Shown here: piece after piece, positions 53,322 to 61,971 of the stretch | How positions within the stretch are numbered: position 1 is the first letter of the stretch | Layout of the letters: every line of letters starts with the position of its first letter | Assembly (NCBI GenBank): GCA_023410535.1 | Contig: JAEYPR010000036.1 | Span: forward strand, 1 to 64,000 | Direction: 5' to 3' | Length of the DNA: 64,000 bases | Origin: Bacillota bacterium | Lineage (GTDB): Bacteria > Bacillota > UBA4882 > UBA8346 | Notes under the pieces: model-generated | Databases searched by the model: none | The model's input: only the letters and a program-made list of their open reading frames with translations | Told to the model about the DNA's origin: nothing | Translations under genes and position numbers: made by a program

Positions 53322-53603
53322 ATGAGTGAAAAGGGGCAAGCCGTAATCACCGTCATGGGTCAGGACCGGGTCGGTATCGTCGCCGGCGTCTCCAAGATTC
53401 TCGCGGAGAATGGGGTTAATATTATCGATATCAGCCAGACAATCCTGCAAGGAATCTTTGCCATGATTTTGGTGGTCGAGATCGCCGAGGCCAAGCAGGA
53501 CTTGATCGCATTGCAAGAGACGCTAAAAGAAGCCGGTGATGCTTTGGGCGTGCGGATCGTGGTTCAACACGAAGATATCTTTCGTTATATGCACCGAATC
53601 TAA
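53322..53603 (+). CDS. ACT domain protein (UPF0237)
   Basis: 93 residues, one ACT domain plus extension: ITVMGQDRVGIVAGVSKILA, then NIIDISQTILQGIFAMILVV. Likely an amino acid-binding regulator. It lies 17 nt upstream of the UPF0210 gene. The two are neighbours in many Bacillota, so a shared role is likely. Confidence 0.9.
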   Translation: MSEKGQAVITVMGQDRVGIVAGVSKILAENGVNIIDISQTILQGIFAMILVVEIAEAKQDLIALQETLKEAGDALGVRIVVQHEDIFRYMHRI

Positions 53604-53620
53604 TTTGGAGTGATGGAACG

Positions 53621-54979
53621 ATGCCCTTTACCCCCCAGGAAATTTTAGAAACCATCTCCATGATCGAGAACTACCACTTCGATATCCGCACCGTGACCAT
53701 GGGGATTAATTTACTCGACTGCGCCAGCCCCGACATGGAGACCACTTGCCGCCGGATCGAGGCCAAAGTGCGCCGTTTGGCCGCCAACTTGGTGCCGACG
53801 GTCCAATTGATGGAACGGACCTACGGCGTGCCGATCATCAACAAACGGATCTCGGTGACCCCCATCGCCCTGGTGGCACAAAGCGCGACCGGGGATATCA
53901 AACAGATCGCCCACACCTTGGACGGGCTCGCCGCCGAGTTGGGCGTGGATTTTATCGGCGGCTATTCGGCTTTGGTACATAAAGGGGCAACCCCCGGCGA
54001 TCGGCGGTTGATCGATTCGCTACCGGAAGCCTTGGCCACCACCCGGCGCGTTTGCGCCTCGATCAACGTGGCGACCACCAAAGCCGGGATCAATATGGAT
54101 GCTGTCTTTACAATGGGTCAGATCATTAAAGCGGCGGCGGAAGCCAGCAAAGATCAAGACGCGTTTGGCTGCGCCAAACTGGTGGTCTTCGCCAATGCGC
54201 CGGAGGATAATCCTTTTATGGCCGGCGCCTTTCACGGCGTGGGCGAACCGGAAGCCACCATCAACATCGGCGTCAGCGGTCCGGGTGTGGTCAAAGCCGC
54301 CGTCGAACGCATTCCCGACTGCGACTTCCGCGCCTTGGCCGAAGAGATCAAACGGGTGGCCTTTAAGATTACCCGGGTCGGGGAGTTGATCGGCCGCAAA
54401 GTCTCGGAAGCGCTGGAAATTCCCTTCGGCATCGTCGACTTGTCCTTGGCTCCGACTCCGGCGGTGGGCGACAGTGTCGCCAATATTTTGGAAGCGATGG
54501 GTCTGGAACGTTGCGGCGGTCCCGGCACTACCGCCGCGCTGGCTTTGTTGAATGACGCCGTCAAAAAAGGCGGTTCAATGGCCTCTTCAGCGATCGGCGG
54601 ATTAAGCGGCGCTTTTATTCCGGTCAGCGAAGACGCCGGGATGATCGAAGCCGTCAAAGTCGGCGCGCTTTCCCTGGAGAAATTGGAAGCGATGACCTGC
54701 GTCTGCTCGGTGGGCTTGGATATGATCGCCGTTCCCGGCGACACCAGCGCCGCCACCATCTCCGGAATTATCGCCGACGAAATGGCGATCGGCATGATCA
54801 ATAAAAAAACCACCGCAGTCCGGATCATCCCCGTCCCCGGCAAAACCGTCGGCGATCAGATCGACTTCGGCGGTCTCTGGGGTTCGGCTCCGATTATGCC
54901 GGTCTCCAAATTCAGCGCGGCCAAGTTCGTGCAGCGCGGCGGGCATATTCCGGCGCCGTTGCAAGCGTTGAACAACTAA
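53621..54979 (+). CDS. UPF0210/PFL family protein (DUF711)
   Basis: 452 residues. Conserved start ILETISMIENYHFDIRTVTM, then GINLLDCASPD, NVATTKAGINMDAV and VPGDTSAATISGIIADEMAI. Resembles pyruvate formate-lyase-like folds by family naming, but no glycyl-radical motif is present. Function unknown. Operon with the ACT protein. Confidence 0.92.
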   Translation: MPFTPQEILETISMIENYHFDIRTVTMGINLLDCASPDMETTCRRIEAKVRRLAANLVPTVQLMERTYGVPIINKRISVTPIALVAQSATGDIKQIAHTLDGLAAELGVDFIGGYSALVHKGATPGDRRLIDSLPEALATTRRVCASINVATTKAGINMDAVFTMGQIIKAAAEASKDQDAFGCAKLVVFANAPEDNPFMAGAFHGVGEPEATINIGVSGPGVVKAAVERIPDCDFRALAEEIKRVAFKITRVGELIGRKVSEALEIPFGIVDLSLAPTPAVGDSVANILEAMGLERCGGPGTTAALALLNDAVKKGGSMASSAIGGLSGAFIPVSEDAGMIEAVKVGALSLEKLEAMTCVCSVGLDMIAVPGDTSAATISGIIADEMAIGMINKKTTAVRIIPVPGKTVGDQIDFGGLWGSAPIMPVSKFSAAKFVQRGGHIPAPLQALNN

Positions 54980-55000
54980 GTTTACTCACATAAAAAAGCG

Positions 55001-55048
55001 AAAGCTGTTCCCCATGGACAGGCAAGTCCTGAGGGAGCAGCTTTTTTT
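55001..55048 (+). terminator. Terminator of the ACT-UPF0210 operon
   Basis: AAAGCTGTTCCC ... GGGAGCAGCTTTTTTT. Confidence 0.85.
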
Positions 55049-55201
55049 GTTGAAATTGGCACCACCAGTCAATTTTGCCCTTTCGTTTGCCCGGCAAGTA
55101 AACTTTTATAGAGTTCAACGCCTTGTGGTTACCCTTTTAAAGGGATAGGGATCGCACTTAGCCCCAATCAATCAGCCTGTCAAATTCCTCGACAAGCTCA
55201 C

Positions 55202-55357
55202 TTATCCACAACCCGACCCATTTACCTCATTTAATTCTGCCGTTTATCCACAGAAATAGATGGCTTATTCACAAATCCAGCTTGCCGAACGACTCAGCAA
55301 GCTTACTTATTCACATATCCAGCTTGCGGAATGACTCAGCAAGCTCACTTATCCACA
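55202..55357. other. Phased DnaA-box array 2
   Basis: Five same-strand boxes: 55202 TTATCCACA, 55244 TTATCCACA, 55265 TTATTCACA, 55307 TTATTCACA, 55349 TTATCCACA. Spacings are 42, 21, 42 and 42 bp, all multiples of 21. The last three begin 42-bp iterons of the type TTATTCACATATCCAGCTTG. It lies between convergent genes, so it is not a promoter site for either. Confidence 0.88.
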
Positions 55358-55524
55358 TATCCAGCGTTCTCGTTTTTCCCAAAAATGAGATTGCCGAATC
55401 GTTCGGCAAGCCGTCTCAGTCCAAAAACGGCGTTCAACGCTTCAAAATCCGCTGTTTTTGGGGGATAAAACCCGATGTCCAATCCGTTTGTATCAAACCC
55501 CTTGGCGCAGTATAACGTAGCCGA

Positions 55525-56322
55525 CTACTTCCGGTTTAGCCCGTCTTTAAACTCGCTGGGAGTTACACCGACATATTTCCGGAACAAAGCGCTAAAATAG
55601 CGGGAATCCGAGTATCCAACCAAATCCGCAATTTCATAGACTTTCACCATTTTATCCTTTAAAAGTTCAATGGCTTTTTTAATCCGGTAATGCGTCAGGT
55701 ATTCGATAAAAGTATAGCCGGTTTCCATTTTAAACAAGCGGCTTAGATAACTTTCGGAGATCTTTAATAACTCCGCCAGCTTTTTAATGTTTAGGTCGTC
55801 CCGGTAATGTTCTTTTAGATACTGAATGGCCTCGCGCACATAGTTCTCTTTGACCATCAAATCATCATGAAGCAAATATTCCTTAAATAACATCACCTTG
55901 CTATCGTGAATCTGGTTTAACCCCGCTTGAACCTTGGCCAATTGCCGTTTGTGGTCAATTGCCGCAGCCAATTTTGCCAGCACTTGGTGAAGCTCATCAT
56001 CATCGATGGGTTTGAGTAAATAATCATTAACCCCGAGCCGTAACGCTTGTTTAGCGTAGTCAAACTCACTATATCCCGAAATGATCAGGTATTCAGCGGT
56101 AATCAAATTACGGAGTCGCTCGATCAGCTCCAAGCCGCTCATGCCGGGGAGCCGGATATCCGTTATCACCAAATCGGGATGGACTTGCGTCATCAAATTC
56201 AATGCATCATTGGCAGTGGCCGCCTCACCAACGACCTCAAAACCGTAATCCTCCCACGGCGTGGTCATCACCAGGCCTTTACGCACCAGGCTTTCATCCT
56301 CAACCACAATTACCTTTTTCAC
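55525..56322 (-). CDS. Response regulator with AraC-type output (YesN-like)
   Basis: 265 residues. Receiver domain 1-120 with IVVEDE, phosphorylation Asp in LVITDIRLPGMSG and LLKPI (conserved Lys). AraC double helix-turn-helix from about 165 (ESYLSRLFKMETGYTF; ADLVGYSDSRYFSALFRKY). It overlaps the sensor kinase stop by 4 nt. Usually controls a nearby sugar transporter; none sits directly beside it here. Confidence 0.92.
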   Translation of the reverse strand: MKKVIVVEDESLVRKGLVMTTPWEDYGFEVVGEAATANDALNLMTQVHPDLVITDIRLPGMSGLELIERLRNLITAEYLIISGYSEFDYAKQALRLGVNDYLLKPIDDDELHQVLAKLAAAIDHKRQLAKVQAGLNQIHDSKVMLFKEYLLHDDLMVKENYVREAIQYLKEHYRDDLNIKKLAELLKISESYLSRLFKMETGYTFIEYLTHYRIKKAIELLKDKMVKVYEIADLVGYSDSRYFSALFRKYVGVTPSEFKDGLNRK

Positions 56323-58097
56323 TGGTAATCCTCCCCTAAAAACCGCTGCCGTTCGTCGAGATCCCAGCCCGGTTCCCGCAACACCGTTGCCATTCGCAAG
56401 AGCACTTGCGTCCCTTGGCCCAATTCGCTTTGGATCGTGAGCCTATACTCCTTACCGTAATACAATTGGATCCGCCGTTTGACATTTTGAATTCCAATGC
56501 TCTGCTGGGAATTAGATATCCCGATTTCACGGTTGAGTTCATCCACCTTTTCAGGAGCCATGCCGATGCCGTCGTCACAGACCGCAAAGTTTAACCGATC
56601 TTGTTCTTTCCAGCCGCGAATCAGTAAGCGACGAGGGCCCGGTTTGTTTTCAAAGCCATGGACGATCGCATTTTCGACAATCGGTTGCAAGATAAGTTTG
56701 GGAATCTGGTATTGGTTAATCTCCGGTTCAATCTGAAACTCCGCTGTGAATTGATCGTTGTAACGGATCGTTTGAATCGCCAAATAACTCTCGAGAATCA
56801 CGATACTCTCAGCCACCGTCACCAACTCATGCTCATTATTGATACTGCTACGCAATAATTTCCCCAGCTGGGTCACCATCACGGCGATCTGGGGGACCTG
56901 GTTTAATTTCGCCAACCATTTGACCGAATCCAGCGTGTTATATAAAAAATGGGGATTGATTTGGGCTTGTAAAGTTCTCAGTTCGAGTTGGCGTAATTGT
57001 TGTTGTTTGGCAATGACGCTGTCCAAAAGATTCCGCAAGCGCCTGACCATGGTATTAAAACTACGTCCTAACAACCCCACCTCATCATACTGTTCGATAT
57101 TGACTTGGACGCTCAGGTTGCCATTTTCAACCTGTTTCATCGATTCGACCAAAACGTTGAGGGGATGAGAAATACTCCGGGCAATCCAAAGCGCCAGCAA
57201 CAAACAGAGCAGCAAACTCGCCAGACAAGCCCACAAGGTGACAATTTTAATGTAGTTGCTGCTTTCAAGGATAAATTTGATCGGGAGGATGCCGATGGTC
57301 GTGAATCCCGTATAACCTGACGTATGGTGCGCGACCAGACATTCCTTACCCGCAACTTTCGTGATGAAAAACCGCGCCTGCACCGCCAGATCGTCATGGA
57401 GGTTTAAGCGAAACTGCTTCCCGTCCTGTTTGGGGTTGCGTAAGTTGGCGATGATCAAATGATTCGACCCAACCAACATCAGGTCCAGGTTTAAATTGGC
57501 ATTAATATTGCCGCAAATCTCTTCAATCCGGCTTTTAAAAACCTCCATCATGACATAGCCAAGAATTCGATCCCGGGGATCACGGATCGCGCGCGCGATA
57601 CAAAAAACCACGCTATCACCGGTGCTGTTAATATAGTTATGGGGGTAAATTACATAACCGTTCTTCAGCAGGTTCGCTTCTTTAAAAATCCCTTGGTTGC
57701 GATGGAGTCGCGGGTTGAAAAATTTCGGCAAGGCATGGGTCGCAAAAGCCACGGTCCCCTGAGCATTGACAATATAAATGGCCGTGCTCCGTTTCCCCGC
57801 CAAAATCGCAATCTTTTGTTGAATCGCCGGATCATCCTGCTTCCCGGCACCGAGCAACGCTTGGCGGATCCGTTCGTCCTCCGCCAGGAGGCTCCCAATG
57901 ATCTCGCCGTATTCGGAAGTGACAATGTCGATGTTCTCACTGATCTTGACGACGCTATTATACGCTTGCGTGCTCAATGTATCTTTGGTCGTATTCACGA
58001 TCAGGCTATAGGCAATTAAGCCAACGATCAATAACGGAATAATACTAATCGTGACAAATGCTATAAATAACTTATGAAAAAAACGCAATCTCCGCAT
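56319..58097 (-). CDS. Sensor histidine kinase (YesM-like)
   Basis: 592 residues. Membrane segments near 10-30 and about 280-302 flank an extracellular Cache-type sensor; HAMP follows (IARSISHPLNVLVESMKQVE), then the His-kinase dimer motif QAQINPHFLYNTLDSV with the phosphorylated His, and the ATP-binding CDDGIGMAPEKV. Start ATG 58097 has GGAG upstream. Pairs with the overlapping regulator gene. Confidence 0.92.
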   Translation of the reverse strand: MRRLRFFHKLFIAFVTISIIPLLIVGLIAYSLIVNTTKDTLSTQAYNSVVKISENIDIVTSEYGEIIGSLLAEDERIRQALLGAGKQDDPAIQQKIAILAGKRSTAIYIVNAQGTVAFATHALPKFFNPRLHRNQGIFKEANLLKNGYVIYPHNYINSTGDSVVFCIARAIRDPRDRILGYVMMEVFKSRIEEICGNINANLNLDLMLVGSNHLIIANLRNPKQDGKQFRLNLHDDLAVQARFFITKVAGKECLVAHHTSGYTGFTTIGILPIKFILESSNYIKIVTLWACLASLLLCLLLALWIARSISHPLNVLVESMKQVENGNLSVQVNIEQYDEVGLLGRSFNTMVRRLRNLLDSVIAKQQQLRQLELRTLQAQINPHFLYNTLDSVKWLAKLNQVPQIAVMVTQLGKLLRSSINNEHELVTVAESIVILESYLAIQTIRYNDQFTAEFQIEPEINQYQIPKLILQPIVENAIVHGFENKPGPRRLLIRGWKEQDRLNFAVCDDGIGMAPEKVDELNREIGISNSQQSIGIQNVKRRIQLYYGKEYRLTIQSELGQGTQVLLRMATVLREPGWDLDERQRFLGEDYQ

Positions 58098-58249
58098 CTG
58101 GTTGGCTCCGTTGGTTTAACTCCGGAATTGATCGGTGCGACACCGAACAATAAGATCTTCGCTTCCCGTTCGTAACTTCCTTTCGTAAATATTTCACAGC
58201 GCCCCGGCATTGAGCATTCCCTGAGACCCCTTCGTTCGATTCGATCAAA

Positions 58250-58277
58250 AAAGGCTGACCGTTTCGAGTCAACCTTT
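58250..58277 (-). terminator. Terminator of the phoU-Na/Pi operon
   Basis: AAAGGTTGAC/GTCAGCCTTT stem followed by TTTTG on the minus strand. Confidence 0.75.
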
Positions 58278-58331
58278 CTAAATCTAGAATCGTTCTCCTT
58301 GCTATACAGCTATCTGGCATGGGCGGATCGC

Positions 58332-59945
58332 CTAAACGATCCCCAGAACACCTTGCGCAATATTAACGGCGTGGACGTCGATGCGTAGCAATGCCTCAAT
58401 CAGATCGAGATGGGTCGAGCTCGTCGTGATCGTCTTTTGATTTCCGGACTGGATCCGCTCAAAATGATTGTAGCGCAGTTCTTTCTCCATCCGCAACAAC
58501 CGTGGATGTTCCTTGATCACTTGAGTGGCAATGGCGGCATCGCCGGTGTCAAACGCTTTGATCGCCAAGCTGAAGTTATTATGGATCTGATGATATAACG
58601 CGGTCAGATCGGCCATACCCGCCTCGGAAAACTCCATCTCCTCCCGGTCGATCTTCCGGGCAATTTGGCCAATACTCATCAAGACATCCCCAACATGTTC
58701 AAAGTCATTGGCCGCGTAGAGCACTTGAATCGCCCGCTGCATCACGGCGTCCGGCAAGGTTTTATTGCCAATCGCCGCCAAATATTTGCTGATTTTATTA
58801 TATAAACTGTCAACAGCCTGTTCCACCTCAACGATCTGATCGATCAGATTCTCCTGCCCATATTGGAAGGTCGGGAGGATCCGGTTGAGCATCAGATCCC
58901 GGACAATCACTCCCATCTCCAATGTCTGGCGGTGGGCTTGATCAACTGCCAATTGCGGCACCTCCAGCAATTCTTCCTGCAACAACTTCCCCTCGCCCAG
59001 ATCGATTTGCTTTTCGGTGAAGAAACGCTCGCTAAACCGGGCCAATTGCGCAGTGAACGGCAGAAAACCAATCGCCATCAATAACGAAAATAACGTGTGC
59101 GAATTGGCGATGAGCCGGCTGGAATCCCCGGAAGTTCCGAGCACCCATTGGGTTAGGGGCCGGTAAAACGGCAAAAAGATCAAACCGTTGACCAATTTGA
59201 TGCCAAAGTTGGCTAATGCGGCCCGTTTCGCGTCATTGCCCGGCACGCCGCAACTGGAGAGCACGCCGGTGACCGTCCCGCCCAGGTGCGCTCCCAATAC
59301 ATACGGAATGATCGAATAGTTCCCGATCAAGCCGTGTCCGGCCAAACCCATCAATAACGCCAAAAACGCCGGACTGGATTGAATCAACGCTGAAAAGAAC
59401 ACTCCGACGATAAACTCCCAAACCGGATATTTCTCTAAATTGATTAAAGTCTGCGCGACAATGGGATAACTCCGGATCGGCTCCATCGACCCGGACATCG
59501 TCGACATCCCATAAAAAATTAAACCGCAGCCGAGAATAATCTGACCGATATTCCGCCATTTGGTCCGTTTCGCAAATAGAAACAGCCATACCCCGATGAA
59601 AATCATCGCCAACGCCAACTCCGTTGTGCGGAAAACGATCAATTGCACGGTCATCGAGGTCCCGATGGCTGAACCAAGCAGCACATTCAAGGCTTGCGCC
59701 AAGGTCATCATCTTGGCGCTGACAAAACCGACGACTAAGGCGGTCGTGGCCGTGCTGCCCTGCAAACCCAAAGTTACCAGCGCGCCGACCAATAACCCAA
59801 TAATCGGTACATTGGTCAACGATTTGATTAATGCTCTCAGACGCCGGGCGGCCAACTTCTGCAACCCTTCGGAACAAAGTTGCATGCCGTAGATGAACAG
59901 CCCGATTCCCCCAACCAATCCGACTAACGCTGTCAGTGCTTTCAT
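58332..59945 (-). CDS. Na/Pi cotransporter family protein with PhoU tail
   Basis: 537 residues. About eight membrane segments in two repeats, each with a QSS-type motif (LGLQGSTATTALVVGF; ALIQSSPAFLALLMG); the first repeat has QGST instead. C-terminal PhoU-like helical domain from about 350. Takes up phosphate with sodium by family. Overlaps phoU by 4 nt. Confidence 0.9.
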   Translation of the reverse strand: MKALTALVGLVGGIGLFIYGMQLCSEGLQKLAARRLRALIKSLTNVPIIGLLVGALVTLGLQGSTATTALVVGFVSAKMMTLAQALNVLLGSAIGTSMTVQLIVFRTTELALAMIFIGVWLFLFAKRTKWRNIGQIILGCGLIFYGMSTMSGSMEPIRSYPIVAQTLINLEKYPVWEFIVGVFFSALIQSSPAFLALLMGLAGHGLIGNYSIIPYVLGAHLGGTVTGVLSSCGVPGNDAKRAALANFGIKLVNGLIFLPFYRPLTQWVLGTSGDSSRLIANSHTLFSLLMAIGFLPFTAQLARFSERFFTEKQIDLGEGKLLQEELLEVPQLAVDQAHRQTLEMGVIVRDLMLNRILPTFQYGQENLIDQIVEVEQAVDSLYNKISKYLAAIGNKTLPDAVMQRAIQVLYAANDFEHVGDVLMSIGQIARKIDREEMEFSEAGMADLTALYHQIHNNFSLAIKAFDTGDAAIATQVIKEHPRLLRMEKELRYNHFERIQSGNQKTITTSSTHLDLIEALLRIDVHAVNIAQGVLGIV

Positions 59946-60625
59946 TGATTGGACTCCGCCTTTACACGGAACGGGTGTCGCGCGCCGGTCTCCACGAAAA
60001 TGGCCATCTCGGCGATGTTGACGACATGATCGCCAACCCGTTCCAGATAGCGGACGATCAACAAAATATTCAAACCTTGGTCGACATTGTCGGGGTTAGT
60101 CTTCATCAATTGGGCCAATTCTTGATAAATCGCCGCATACAACCGGTCCACCTGATCATCGTCGGTATCGAGTTGTCCGGCAAGGGTCAGATCCTTCTCG
60201 CGATACGCCTTCAAACTCTTGGCTAACATCGTATAGACCAGTTCCGCCATGTGCGGCAAGTCACTTAACGGTTGGATCCATTTGCCCTTATCATTCAAGC
60301 CCAACGTTGCTTCGGCAATATCGCAAGCGTAATCGCTGATTCTTTCAAGTTCGCGGCTGATCCGCATGATAGCTGCCAGGAACCGCAGGTCCTGGTCAAC
60401 CGGTTGCTGAATCGAGATCAGCTCCATCGCTTCCATTTCAAGGGCTGCTTCCAATTCATCAATCGCATCGTCGCCATGGATTACCGCCTTGGCTAGGATC
60501 CCATCTTGGTTCAAAAACGAGTCCATCGCCTGATGCAATTGTTTAACGACCAGTTCGCTCAGGACCAGCAACCGGTCTTTCATTCCCAACATGGCGCGAT
60601 CGTAAGCATTTAAACGCCGAAACAT
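59942..60625 (-). CDS. PhoU-like phosphate regulator
   Basis: 227 residues, two three-helix PhoU repeats. Metal motifs DAIDELEAALEMEAME and RELERISDYACDIAE in the first, then TDDDQVDRLYAAIYQ and RYLERVGDHVVNIAE. ATG 60625 preferred (GGAG 9 nt upstream). No PstSCAB here; it is cotranscribed with the Na/Pi protein instead. Confidence 0.9.
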   Translation of the reverse strand: MFRRLNAYDRAMLGMKDRLLVLSELVVKQLHQAMDSFLNQDGILAKAVIHGDDAIDELEAALEMEAMELISIQQPVDQDLRFLAAIMRISRELERISDYACDIAEATLGLNDKGKWIQPLSDLPHMAELVYTMLAKSLKAYREKDLTLAGQLDTDDDQVDRLYAAIYQELAQLMKTNPDNVDQGLNILLIVRYLERVGDHVVNIAEMAIFVETGARHPFRVKAESNQ

Positions 60626-60842
60626 TATCTTCAACTCCTTACCTGTAGCAGAGCTCTTACGTCATATCCAATTTGATTGGGACTCCAGCTTCCGATGAAC
60701 TAACATTCATCGCCTAATCCATTCTAAATATATCACAACAGTGCCTGTTGTTTCGCTCAAAAGTACCTTGGAATTCTGCAATTCTTTTCATCAGTCAGTG
60801 ACTGATATTATATTCTTACAGCCTTGGTCTAATGTTTAAAAA

Positions 60843-60868
60843 TAGTCTGGAGCGTTTGCTCCAGACTA
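60843..60868 (-). terminator. Terminator of the iron/phosphonate-type ABC operon
   Basis: TAGTCTGGAGC-gttt-GCTCCAGACTA with TTTTT on the minus strand. Confidence 0.9.
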
Positions 60869-60889
60869 CGGCTTAAATTATTGGACGGG

Positions 60890-61966
60890 TTACGCTGGTA
60901 CTCCGTGTAATGCTTCGGGACGAAAACCCAGTTGAACCGGATCGCCGGGCTGAACCCCCGAATACCGCACGAATGAGATGACCGTGAGTTCCGGTCCCGT
61001 TTCCAACCGGACGGTATATTCAATATGCTGACCAACATAGACCGATTTAATCATGCGTCCGCCCAGGACCGGACCACGCCAATCTCCATCCGGTTGGAGC
61101 TGAATCGTTTCAGGACGGACGGCAATCAGCATTTCCGCGGCGGTCCTTGACACACTGTGCAGTTTCACTGGCGTACCCAGCAAATTCACCCAAACTCCCT
61201 GCGCGTCGCCGGCCGCCCGTTCAGCCGGGATTAAGTTGACCCGGCCGATGAAGTCCGCCACGAAATGGGAGGCCGGCCGTTCATAGACCTCCTCCGGAGT
61301 ACCAACCTGTTCAATCTGGCCTTGATTCATGACCACGATTATATCGGACATCGTCATCGCCTCGACCTGATCGTGGGTCACATAAACGGCCGTGGTCTGA
61401 ATATTTTGCTGCAGTTCGCGAATACGCCCCCGCATCTCCTCACGCAGTTTGGCGTCTAAGTTGGACAGCGGTTCATCAAACAACAATACTTTGGGATTGA
61501 GGACAATCGCCCGGGCCAAAGCGACCCGTTGCTGCTGACCGCCGGAGAGTTGGTTGGTATAACGTTCTCCCAAGCCCTCTAAACCGACCACTTTTAGAAC
61601 CGTCTTCACCCGCTCCGTAACCTCGGCTGCCGGACATTTGCGGATCTTCAAACCGTAAGCGATATTCCCGGCCACGGTGAGATGCGGGAACAACGCATAA
61701 CTCTGGAAGACCATCGCCAGGTCCCGCCGGTTGGGGGGGACAACCGTCATATCTTTACCATCGATCAAGATCCGGCCGGTGTTGGGCACTTCAAATCCGG
61801 CGATCATCCGGAGCGTGGTGGTTTTACCGCAACCCGACGGCCCAAGTAAAGTCAGAAATTTCCCTGCTTCAATACTCAGACTGAGGTCATTGACAGCATT
61901 GGTCCAGCCGCCGCCCGGGGTTTTAAACTGTTTTGTAATCCGTTCGAGTGTAACATTTACGCCCAT
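60890..61966 (-). CDS. ABC transporter ATP-binding protein (FbpC/PotA type)
   Basis: 358 residues from ATG 61966 (GGAGG 9 nt upstream). Walker A LLGPSGCGKTTT, signature LSGGQQQR, Walker B VLLFDEPLSNLDAK, switch VTHDQVEAM. C-terminal TOBE region with IAVRPETIQL. Members take up Fe(III), 2-aminoethylphosphonate or polyamines. It follows the permease by 5 nt. Confidence 0.92.
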   Translation of the reverse strand: MGVNVTLERITKQFKTPGGGWTNAVNDLSLSIEAGKFLTLLGPSGCGKTTTLRMIAGFEVPNTGRILIDGKDMTVVPPNRRDLAMVFQSYALFPHLTVAGNIAYGLKIRKCPAAEVTERVKTVLKVVGLEGLGERYTNQLSGGQQQRVALARAIVLNPKVLLFDEPLSNLDAKLREEMRGRIRELQQNIQTTAVYVTHDQVEAMTMSDIIVVMNQGQIEQVGTPEEVYERPASHFVADFIGRVNLIPAERAAGDAQGVWVNLLGTPVKLHSVSRTAAEMLIAVRPETIQLQPDGDWRGPVLGGRMIKSVYVGQHIEYTVRLETGPELTVISFVRYSGVQPGDPVQLGFRPEALHGVPA

Positions 61967-61971
61967 GGTTA

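Noticed and set aside
55202..55357. Chromosomal origin oriC at DnaA array 2
   Set aside because: No dnaA or dnaN beside it, and long minus-strand gene runs on both sides suggest one fork direction through the region.
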